Assembly: GCA_002424305.1 (NCBI GenBank)
Contig: DIQZ01000052.1
Location: 4,190-16,372, forward strand
Direction of reading: 5' to 3'
DNA length: 12,183 nt
Source of the DNA: Firmicutes bacterium UBA5449
GTDB lineage: Bacteria > Bacillota > SHA-98 > UBA4971
Shown piece by piece: positions 1 through 5,313 of this stretch. Positions within the stretch are counted from its first letter, which is position 1, and each line of letters begins with the position of its first letter. The notes beneath the pieces are model-generated. The model had not been told where the DNA came from and made no database searches. It saw only the letters and a list, made by a program, of their open reading frames with translations. Both the position numbers and the translations under genes were made by a program.

Positions 1-531
1 GTTCCCAGTCCGACACCGCCGGGTGTGACTGAAGAGGACATATTGACAGAATCAGTAAGGGTATTGCGGGAGCTTTCAACTATTGCCGCTGAGTATAATG
101 TGGACTTGGCCTTTGAATTCCTGGGATTCCCTCATATTTCAGTATCAAAGCTAGATCAGTGCTACCGGATTGTTCGCGAAACAGATCGGCCAAACATCGG
201 CCTGGTTCTGGATACATTCCATTTTTATGCAGGCGGTTCAGATGTAAAGGATATAGAGGCGGTGGACAAAGACAAGATTTTCATCTTCCATATCAATGAT
301 GCTGAAGACAGAGAAAGAAGCCAACTGGAAGACGCACACCGATTGTTTCCGGGCGAAGGAGTTATCCCGTTGACCGACATATTAAGGAGCCTGAAGAAGA
401 TCGGTTATGATAATATGGTCTCAATCGAGCTCTTCCGGCCTGAGTATTGGGAGTTGGCTCCTGAAGAACTGGGCAGGTGCTCTCTCCTAAGTATGAAACA
501 GGTTTTGAAGAAAGCGCTTGACCCGGCCTAG
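1..531 (+). CDS. Sugar phosphate isomerase/epimerase-like TIM-barrel protein, 5' truncated by the window
   Basis: The frame is open from base 1, so the gene begins upstream of the window. A GTG at 25 is only an internal Val: the residues before it (VPSPTPPG) read as normal protein, and no ribosome binding site precedes it. The protein resembles the xylose-isomerase-like TIM-barrel family (IolE/IolI/hydroxypyruvate isomerase relatives). These enzymes use a divalent metal to isomerise or epimerise sugars and sugar phosphates in the cytoplasm. Likely metal-site segments are visible in family order: the Glu in LAFEFLG, the Asp and His in LVLDTFHF, the His in FIFHIND, and the Glu in VSIELF near the C-terminus. 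About 176 residues are present, against roughly 270-290 for the family, so the first third is missing. The exact reaction cannot be read from the sequence. The gene lies 3.8 kb from the sugar-uptake cluster, with decayed genes between, so a functional link is only possible. Confidence 0.85.
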   Translation, partial: VPSPTPPGVTEEDILTESVRVLRELSTIAAEYNVDLAFEFLGFPHISVSKLDQCYRIVRETDRPNIGLVLDTFHFYAGGSDVKDIEAVDKDKIFIFHINDAEDRERSQLEDAHRLFPGEGVIPLTDILRSLKKIGYDNMVSIELFRPEYWELAPEELGRCSLLSMKQVLKKALDPA

Positions 532-533
532 GC

Positions 534-562
534 GAACTAATTTGAGTTACTTGGATTAGTTC
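534..562. repeat. Short inverted repeat just after the isomerase-like gene
   Basis: GAACTAAT at 534-541 and ATTAGTTC at 555-562 are perfect 8-bp arms around a 13-nt loop, starting two bases after the stop codon. The stem is AT-rich and no T-run follows, so it is not a convincing intrinsic terminator. A second pair of 10-bp arms (GAAGTCATGA at 574-583, TCATGACTTC at 620-629) lies between this gene and the chemoreceptor remnant. Either could mark the transcript end. Confidence 0.3.
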
Positions 563-619
563 ATCATCTCGAGGAAGTCATGATTTCCGGTAGGGACTCA
601 ATAGCTTCAATGCGAAGCC

Positions 620-1213
620 TCATGACTTCAGATGTCCCATTGTGCTTGAAATCTGATGTACAGCACTTGCTGATTGCTCTGAAGCAGCAGCTAGTTCCTC
701 GCTTGTGCCGGCGACTGTTTCAGCGGATGCAGTGGCTTCGCCGACTACATTTCGTAGGTTCCTTATCATGATCCCGAATGCTTGCATGAGCTGGCCGATT
801 TCATCGGTGGATTGCGCCACGATGCCGTCGGTAAGATCTCCTGATGCAACCTTGTTCATTATATTTACCAGTTCTCTCACAGGATCTGAGATATTCTTCG
901 CGATGAAAAACCCTACCCCGAAGCCAACAGCCTGTCGCCTGCCTCGGCACCGAGTCTTCGATTAGCTTCTACGATCTCAGGTGATGCCTCGGTTCTTGAA
1001 AGGGTAATTGTGTTGTCCACAATATTTATGAATTGCTCCCAATGCACTTTCATGGAATCATGAGTGTTTTGGCCACTCTCAGTAATGAGTAGGAGGTCAA
1101 GGGCTTCTAAGCTTTCATCTATTTCCTGTCTGGCTTGCTCAAAGGATTGCCACCAACAGTATGATTTTTGACCTCAAGCGGAGGTTTCGAAACCATTTTA
1201 TAAACATATTCAT
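620..1213 (-). pseudogene. Decayed methyl-accepting chemotaxis protein: signalling domain missing, two internal deletions with frameshifts
   Basis: Three pieces of one chemoreceptor are read on the minus strand in alternating frames. Piece 1 (1213 to about 1142) starts at an ATG behind an AGGAGGG ribosome binding site (1224-1218). It reads MNMFIKWFRNLRLRSKIILL, the usual cytoplasmic start plus the beginning of transmembrane helix 1, then hits TGA at 1141-1139. Piece 2 (about 1143 to 940), in another frame, is a helical sensor-domain segment of four-helix-bundle type, from FEQARQEIDESLEALDLLL to ASPEIVEANRRLGAEAG. Piece 3 (about 934 to 620), back in the frame of piece 1, is the end of transmembrane helix 2 (AVGFGVGFFIAKNISDPVRE), the HAMP domain (VNIMNKVASGDLTD), and only about 50 residues of the signalling coiled coil. 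It ends at TGA 622-620. The conserved hairpin tip that contacts CheA/CheW is absent, and both junctions remove transmembrane or periplasmic sequence. An intact receptor would have well over 500 residues, so this copy cannot signal. It lies 97 bp downstream of the HD-GYP gene on the same strand and may once have been co-transcribed with it. Confidence 0.85.
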
Positions 1214-1230
1214 GAATCCCTCCTATGCAT

Positions 1231-1244
1231 GGCGCTCTTGCGCC
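1231..1244 (-). other. Small GC-rich hairpin between the HD-GYP gene and the chemoreceptor remnant
   Basis: GGCGC-TCTT-GCGCC forms a perfect 5-bp stem with a 4-nt loop. It lies between the HD-GYP stop (1311) and the ribosome binding site of the decayed receptor (1224-1218). No T-run follows on either strand, so intrinsic termination is doubtful. It may be a processing or attenuating element in the intergenic mRNA. Confidence 0.3.
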
Positions 1245-1310
1245 GATTACGTTGTGTTCCAGTGAATTCTCAAGCTGTGTCATTTCGGCCGATAGGAATC
1301 TTCATTCTTG

Positions 1311-1946
1311 CTACAGAGCTTCTCCGAGAAGGTGAAAGCCTTTGTTTCTAAGATAGGCTCCGAATACTCTAACTACTTCAGAATCAAATTGAGTGTTAGA
1401 GCATTTTTCTAATTCTTCTAATGCTTTAGGGACAGAAATTGTTGGTCTGTAGAGGCGAGAAGTGACCATTGCGTCAAAACTATCAGCGACACAGAGTATT
1501 CTGGAGCCTAAAGGTATTTCATCTCCGGATAGTCCATGTGGATATCCGCTACCATCGATTCTCTCATGATGATGAAGGACGATGCCGGCGATAGTGGTCA
1601 GTTGAGGCACTTCAACTATGATCTCATACCCTAGAATTACATGCCTCTTCATTTCATCCATTTCTTCATCTGAGAGCTTGTCCGGTTTATAGAGAGGTGC
1701 CTTTCTGACACCAATTTTTCCAATATCATGGAGAAGGCCGGCCAGTCTAAGAGCTGACTGGATCCTCTCAGACAGGCCGAGTTCTCTGGCTATGAGGGAA
1801 CTGTACGTGCCTATTCTGCGGGAATGTCCCGATGTCAGTGGATCGTGCGTATCCAAAAGCGCAGCCAGCGTAATTAGTAAGAGGGATTGTGATAATTTCG
1901 CAGGACGTTGATTTTCCAGCAATTCTTCAAGGATAGCCTTTAGCAT
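1311..1946 (-). CDS. HD-GYP domain protein, probable cyclic di-GMP phosphodiesterase
   Basis: HD-GYP enzymes hydrolyse c-di-GMP to pGpG/GMP in the cytoplasm and so shift cells from sessile to motile behaviour. The domain is complete: SGHSRR (His41), LLHDIGKIGV (His73-Asp74, Lys77), MKRH (His102), HHHERIDGSGYP (residues 125-136, the diagnostic GYP signature) and CVADSFDAM (Asp155). All expected metal ligands are present. I chose the ATG at 1946 because GGAGG at 1959-1955 sits 8 nt before it. An ATG five codons upstream (1961) is also in frame but has no ribosome binding site, because that GGAGG falls inside it. The 211-residue product is almost a bare catalytic domain. The frame stays open 20 codons further upstream with acidic, linker-like coding (ending in ETPELEAGIETD), so the gene may have lost an N-terminal sensor region. 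Downstream on the same strand is a chemoreceptor remnant, which suggests a former motility or signalling unit. Confidence 0.9.
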   Translation of the reverse strand: MLKAILEELLENQRPAKLSQSLLLITLAALLDTHDPLTSGHSRRIGTYSSLIARELGLSERIQSALRLAGLLHDIGKIGVRKAPLYKPDKLSDEEMDEMKRHVILGYEIIVEVPQLTTIAGIVLHHHERIDGSGYPHGLSGDEIPLGSRILCVADSFDAMVTSRLYRPTISVPKALEELEKCSNTQFDSEVVRVFGAYLRNKGFHLLGEAL

Positions 1947-2017
1947 ATTAAGATCCTCCATGTCTGTTTCTATACCAGCTTCAAGTTCCGGTGTTTCATC
2001 ATCTTTTGCTACTTTCG

Positions 2018-2332
2018 CTACTCAAATTCATCACAGAGGCCTTCATTACCATAATATGTTAACGTATTCTTCGGTGAGACTACTAGGTTACGTAATATTG
2101 GCGTGCCAGCTACTGTATGTCTTCGAACGTAATCAATCCATGAACCTTCTATTCTATGAAAAAGAAAAACGCATCCCAATGTAGCCGCCATTATCACAAT
2201 GTGTGTATGAAATACGTAAAACCCCGTGAGCCATTGAAAACACGGAGTGACGAAAAAATGGAGAACTACATGTACATGTAAGGGCCGAAGCTCCTGAGGA
2301 TTTGATGGAAAATCCATCCAAGGTAGTTCCAA
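2018..2332 (-). other. Possible remnant of an N-terminal sensor region of the HD-GYP gene
   Basis: A 104-codon minus-strand frame ends at TAG 2020-2018, directly where the open frame leading into the HD-GYP gene begins (its upstream stop is at 2024-2022). A single-base indel here would join ...GNEGLCDEFE to VAKVAKDDETPELEAG and on into the HD domain. The reading contains hydrophobic stretches (LHVHVVLHFFVTP and FHTHIVIMAATLGCVFLFH) that could be two membrane helices, then a more soluble segment. I do not recognise a domain, and a GC-poor region could yield such a frame by chance. If real, it would mean the HD-GYP protein was once membrane-anchored. Confidence 0.2.
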
Positions 2333-2339
2333 TATTCGA

Positions 2340-2669
2340 CACCATAGAACAAAATCCTCTCAATTTCTATATCGGCTAGAAAGCTCTTATCTTTAGCAGG
2401 TTTTTGGTGGGAAATGTGTCGAAACAGAAGATGGGATTGAGAGCAGCCCTAAGTCAGCTGTACATATTGCATGATACGGCAGAATCCTTCTCCGCTCGGT
2501 AGCTGCGGGAAGAGTCCTTATCTGCATCTGCCTCCAGACCTTTGGTGGAGTTGTGGAAAGGAAATCCGGGGTATATGGCGAAAAGGAAATCTAAGGCATA
2601 TAGCGAAGATGAAGTCTCGAGCTGATTGTCCTTTGAGGTTCTTCTATCAAATAGAAACTGTGCCCGTTC
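2340..2669. other. Stretch without a recognisable gene; two imperfect 23-bp tandem copies
   Basis: I see no intact gene here. Frames on both strands lack family motifs and ribosome binding sites. Two related 23-bp units lie next to each other at 2560-2582 and 2585-2607, both of the form GGAAATC-N5-YATATRGCGAA and agreeing at about 17 of 23 positions. On the plus strand they read GNPGYMAKRKSKAYSEDEVSS before a stop at about 2623. This looks more protein-like than its surroundings and may be the tail of a lost gene, but I cannot assign it. Confidence 0.3.
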
Positions 2670-2741
2670 CCAGGATGCACGGCCCCACCAAGTCACTATG
2701 CCTCCTTCCACGCCGGCGTAGCATGGGTGGGGCCATCCTGG
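2670..2741. repeat. Long GC-rich inverted repeat (16 bp arms with a 4-nt bulge)
   Basis: CCAGGATG (2670-2677) plus GCCCCACC (2682-2689) pair with GGTGGGGC (2726-2733) plus CATCCTGG (2734-2741), leaving CACG (2678-2681) as a one-sided bulge. Inside the 36-nt loop, ATGC (2698-2701) can pair with GCAT (2721-2724), and CGCCGGCG (2711-2718) is itself palindromic. No T-run follows directly. The element lies about 170 bp upstream of the hemolysin III-type gene, in otherwise gene-free sequence. It could be a structured RNA, a terminator-like boundary or a small mobile-element relic. The sequence does not decide between these. Confidence 0.6.
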
Positions 2742-2755
2742 TTTAATTGTCAGGG

Positions 2756-2785
2756 CTGACCGACTTTCTCTTGGAATGATATGGT
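2756..2785 (+). promoter_or_regulatory. Possible sigma-A-type promoter for the hemolysin III-type gene
   Basis: CTGACC (2756-2761) and TATGGT (2780-2785) are 18 bp apart. They resemble -35 and -10 boxes and are followed immediately by a second TATA-like box, TATACT (2785-2790). The start codon of the downstream gene is at 2912, which gives a leader of about 115 nt. The -35 match is weak, so this is tentative. Confidence 0.3.
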
Positions 2786-2911
2786 ATACTAATGACATAG
2801 CACTCATGAAAATAGATTTCTCCCACTGTTGTCTGTTTTGCCAAAAAACTCTCAAGCCCGGTTGCGCCCTGATGATGAGGACTTACGAGAAATGGAACTG
2901 GGAGGTGCGCG

Positions 2912-3565
2912 ATGCACTGTGAACTTAAAGATCCTATAAGCGGATTGACACACATGATTGGTGCCTTACTGGCTATCCCCGGGCTGGTGGTGCTTGTTTA
3001 TTCGGCTGCCTTGTATGCAACAACCTGGCATGTAGTTTCGTTTGCGATCTTCGGGGCAAGCCTTATCTTGCTCTATACTGCGAGTACGGTCTACCACAGT
3101 CTTTCTCTTTCCAAGCGTGTGGTGGAAATCTTAAGACGTATCGACCATATGATGATCTATATCCTCATTGCGGGGACGTACACTCCTATCTGCCTTGTGC
3201 CACTGCGAGGGCCGTGGGGGTGGAGCATTTTCGGTACTATCTTAGGGATAGCGGTCTTAGGTATCGTCATGAAGATATTTTGGCTGGATGCGCCCCGCTG
3301 GTTATATACTCTGTTTTATGTGGGCATGGGGTGGCTGGCTGTGATTGCCCTCCCGCCTCTTGTGCGGTCAATGCCGGTAGGAGGCATCGTGTGGTTACTT
3401 ATCGGGGGAGTTTTTTATACTATAGGCGCGGTGATCTATGCGCTGAAGCGTCCTAATCCCATCCCCGGACGGTTCGGATTCCATGAGATATTCCACTTAT
3501 TTGTGTTAGCGGGTAGTGCCAGTCATTTCTGGTTGATGTACCGCTATATACTCTGGATTAAATAG
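2912..3565 (+). CDS. trhA: Hemolysin III / PAQR-family membrane protein (TrhA-like)
   Basis: This integral membrane protein of 217 residues has the seven-helix layout of the bacterial hemolysin III (YqfA/TrhA) branch of the PAQR family. Family landmarks are the N-terminal DPISGLTHMIGALLA, TASTVYHS (His62), RRIDHMMIYILIAGTYTP (Asp78-His79) and the last-helix signature FHEIFHLFVLAGSASHFW (His191, His195, His205). The histidines correspond to the presumed metal site of PAQR proteins. Despite the family name, true haemolytic activity is not implied; bacterial members have been tied to membrane-energetics or lipid homeostasis. The length is typical and the gene looks intact. The ATG is preceded by GGGAGG at about 2900-2905. 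It stands alone between gene-poor stretches, with no operon partner. Confidence 0.92.
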   Translation: MHCELKDPISGLTHMIGALLAIPGLVVLVYSAALYATTWHVVSFAIFGASLILLYTASTVYHSLSLSKRVVEILRRIDHMMIYILIAGTYTPICLVPLRGPWGWSIFGTILGIAVLGIVMKIFWLDAPRWLYTLFYVGMGWLAVIALPPLVRSMPVGGIVWLLIGGVFYTIGAVIYALKRPNPIPGRFGFHEIFHLFVLAGSASHFWLMYRYILWIK

Positions 3566-3793
3566 TGATGTGGCCCATAGGAATTGGTTTGTCTTCCGAT
3601 GCCTTCTTTCTATATCCACGCCTTCATGTTCGTCCCCTGGCCGATGTCAAGGATATTTTGGAAATATTGGACGTATTCGCCAGGGGCTGTTGAATTGATT
3701 GGGGGGCATAAAGATGAGGCTATGTTAATGTCTCAGTTTTATGCCCCCCAATCAACCAGTGCTTTCATACAAATAACGGTCTTGCAAAATAGT
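3566..3793. other. Gene-free spacer downstream of the hemolysin III-type gene
   Basis: I see no supported gene. The main content is the perfect inverted repeat at 3695-3755, described separately. The minus-strand reading near 3690-3610 (PGEYVQYFQNILDIGQGTNM, stop at 3612-3610) is mildly protein-like but too short and unrecognised to call. Confidence 0.4.
3695..3755. repeat. Perfect 18-bp inverted repeat with a G6/C6 core
   Basis: TTGATTGGGGGGCATAAA (3695-3712) is the exact reverse complement of TTTATGCCCCCCAATCAA (3738-3755). The 25-nt loop can add a small inner stem, TGAG (3715-3718) with CTCA (3732-3735). The element is 130 bp after the hemolysin III-type stop codon. Neither side is followed by a T-run and I see no flanking target-site duplication, so it is neither a textbook terminator nor an obvious MITE. 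It would form a very stable RNA hairpin in a read-through transcript of the upstream gene, or a cruciform in DNA. Confidence 0.75.
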
Positions 3794-4052
3794 CTACTCT
3801 TCGAGTTCTTGTTGTCCTGCCAATGCGAATATCCCTTCGGCTAACAGGAGAATGCCCGGCCATAGGAATCCGCCTTTGGCGATTATCTATCTGAGTATTG
3901 CAGTAATGATCATTGCATTCCTGCGTTTTTCGGATAGGACATGGCGCTGGCTGCGCTAATGGCGCCTACACCAAAGAAGAAGAGCACCCATCCGCCGAGG
4001 TTTGCAAACATTCCCCATATTGCACCGATTAACTCTGCCCCTCACAGTTCAT
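3794..4052 (-). pseudogene. Frameshifted small integral membrane protein gene
   Basis: Two adjacent minus-strand frames read as one small membrane protein. The upstream half, from about 4034, reads ELIGAIWGMFANLGGWVLFF, then FGVGAISAASAMSYPKNAGM, and stops. The downstream half, in a shifted frame, reads IIAKGGFLWPGILLLAEGIF and then ALAGQQELEE, ending at TAG 3796-3794. The GGFLWPGILLL pattern is typical of small two- or three-helix membrane proteins of unknown function. A GGAGG (4058-4054) precedes possible starts, ATG 4052 and GTG 4045 (the latter with 8-nt spacing). Neither is in frame with the first half, and an in-frame TAG (minus strand 3876-3874 region) interrupts the join. At least two indels plus a stop are needed to explain it, so the copy is dead. 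No function can be assigned. Confidence 0.6.
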
Positions 4053-4251
4053 TCCTCCGCGCTCGAGTCGTCTGAGATTTCGGTAGCCGGTCAATCAGTT
4101 TATACCCGTGTGCAGGCTTTTCCACAGAGACTCCTTTAGATCTAGAGAAGCCTTCTGATGGGTTGCAGGAGAGAAAAATAAGGCAAATTTCGAAAAAAGC
4201 GCCATAGTATGAAGGAATTGTGTGTTATGTCTCGTATATATATAGTAAACG
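4053..4251. other. AT-rich spacer upstream of the regulator promoter
   Basis: I see no gene or clear structured element here. Frames on both strands lack ribosome binding sites and family motifs. The stretch becomes strongly AT-rich towards the promoter region, including an alternating TATATATATA run near 4235-4244 that could act as an upstream or melting element. Confidence 0.4.
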
Positions 4252-4282
4252 TTGCAAATATAAGACAAGAATCTCATATAAT
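4252..4282 (+). promoter_or_regulatory. Candidate promoter of the IclR-family regulator gene
   Basis: A consensus -10 box TATAAT lies at 4277-4282. TTGCAA at 4252-4257 is the best -35 match, with a 19-bp spacer, which is longer than ideal. The leader to the preferred ATG at 4384 would be about 95 nt. The -10 lies inside the palindrome at 4270-4288, so a protein bound there would block RNA polymerase. Confidence 0.55.
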
Positions 4283-4303
4283 GAGATTTACATTGTGAGA
4301 TTC
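4269..4303. promoter_or_regulatory. Operator-like palindrome with a third half-site, overlapping the -10 box
   Basis: AATCTCAT-ATA-ATGAGATT (4270-4288) is a perfect 8-bp inverted repeat with a 3-bp spacer. A further half-site, TGAGATTC (4296-4303), repeats the right arm and is also the exact reverse complement of GAATCTCA (4269-4276). IclR-type regulators commonly bind palindromes at their own promoter, so autoregulation is the natural inference. The 7-mer ATGAGAT occurs once more at 5283-5289, just before the ABC transporter genes, which may be a weak second target. Confidence 0.55.
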
Positions 4304-4383
4304 GATTTGAATAGAGTAACCCTAGAGGTATGCGGTGCAAAAATTAGATGGTTGTGTCACGTCTTAATGAAGGGAGTAGAATC

Positions 4384-5178
4384 ATGGCGACACCAGGCTC
4401 CGATAACAGGAATAAATACACAATCCAGGTGATCTGTCGGGCGATGAACCTTCTAGATGTATTGTCCAGAAAGCCTCAAGGATTTACTCTTGACGAACTC
4501 TCTGACATGGTAAACCTCCATAGAGCTACGGTTTACAGGATCCTGACAACTTTGGAGCAGGAGGGAGTTGTAGAACGCACAGAAGAAAGGCCTATCACAT
4601 ATGTCCTGGGGATAAGGTGTCTTTTTCTTGGAGTGAGGATGCTTGCAGGAAGAGTCATAATGCCTCAAACGCAAGCGATCTTGGAGTCTGTAGCTGCTAC
4701 CACCGAAGAAAGCGTAGGGCTATATGTACGTTGGGGAAATGAAAGGACATGTGTAGCAAGTAGCAGCAGTACTTACCCGCCTAGGTATCGTATAGAGGTC
4801 GCGCAAACAACTTCGCTGTGTACTGGATCCTCAGGCAAGCTTCTTCTTGCATATATGCCTTACGAAGAGGCCAAGAGCATACTTCAGGAATCGCTTCCGG
4901 TGATAAGGAGATATCCGGGCACACGCAGCGAGGTAGATGTTGTTTTGAAAGAGTTATATGACATTAGAGCAAAAGGTTTTGCTGTAAGCATGCACGAGCT
5001 GAGTTCGGACGCAAAGAGTGTTGCTGTTCCTGTTTTGGATTGTGATAACAATGTCTTTGCTGCACTGGGGATCACCGCGAGGACGGAACGATTTCCAGAT
5101 AGCCGGATTCCTATACTGGTGGCAGAATTGAACGATGCCAGTAAGAATCTACAACATTTGTTAGAGGGGAGGAGATAA
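4384..5178 (+). CDS. IclR-family transcriptional regulator
   Basis: This 264-residue DNA-binding protein probably controls the transporter and transketolase genes that follow it on the same strand. The N-terminal winged helix-turn-helix spans about residues 13-75, including FTLDELSDMVNLHRATVYRI with the recognition helix around NLHRATVYRIL, and the wing ending at YVLGIRC. The C-terminal IclR effector-binding domain follows, with hallmark segments TGSSGKLLLAY (148-158) and RAKGFAVSMHELSSDAKSVA (195-214), then APV-like VPVLD. I prefer the ATG at 4384 because AGGGAG (4371-4376) sits 7 nt upstream. An in-frame ATG at 4348 would add 12 residues but lacks a ribosome binding site. Cluster members of this family usually respond to a small acid or sugar-derived intermediate. 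The effector here is unknown. Confidence 0.93.
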   Translation: MATPGSDNRNKYTIQVICRAMNLLDVLSRKPQGFTLDELSDMVNLHRATVYRILTTLEQEGVVERTEERPITYVLGIRCLFLGVRMLAGRVIMPQTQAILESVAATTEESVGLYVRWGNERTCVASSSSTYPPRYRIEVAQTTSLCTGSSGKLLLAYMPYEEAKSILQESLPVIRRYPGTRSEVDVVLKELYDIRAKGFAVSMHELSSDAKSVAVPVLDCDNNVFAALGITARTERFPDSRIPILVAELNDASKNLQHLLEGRR

Positions 5179-5181
5179 AGA

Positions 5182-5272
5182 AAGTGCCAGCGCCAGGTGA
5201 CTATCTTGATTAATCCGCTCGAAGAAGTCAAAAGGTGCTGGAAGTGCCAACATGCAACTGATAGCCATGATT
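5182..5272 (+). repeat. Pair of imperfect direct repeats, 60 bp apart, upstream of the ABC ATPase gene
   Basis: AAGTGCCAGCGCCAGGTGAC (from 5182) and AAGTGCCAACATGCAACTGA (from 5242) begin identically for eight bases. After further partial agreement they end in similar CTATCTTGATT / ATAGCCATGATT tails. They sit in the 135-bp gap between the regulator and ATPase genes. They could be paired regulator sites or remnants of a small duplication. Identity outside the first eight bases and the tails is modest. Confidence 0.3.
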
Positions 5273-5313
5273 TCTCTGAAACATGAGATGTCACAGGGGA
5301 GGGAGACAGTGTT

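Noticed and set aside
2454..2855. Long open frames on both strands in the gene-poor stretch
   Set aside because: No ribosome binding site, domain motif or protein-like composition; the frames run through the GC-rich inverted repeat at 2670-2741.
2869..2892. CTGATGA ... GAAA spacing resembling a hammerhead ribozyme core
   Set aside because: The bases between the two core boxes do not form a stem II beyond one pair, and no matching stems I and III flank them.
3610..3693. Minus-strand protein-like tail with GEYVQYFQNILDIGQG
   Set aside because: Fewer than 35 codons, no start or ribosome binding site, and no recognisable family; chance or an unassignable relic.
4348..4383. Upstream ATG of the IclR-family gene
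   Set aside because: No ribosome binding site; AGGGAG at 4371-4376 fits the ATG at 4384.
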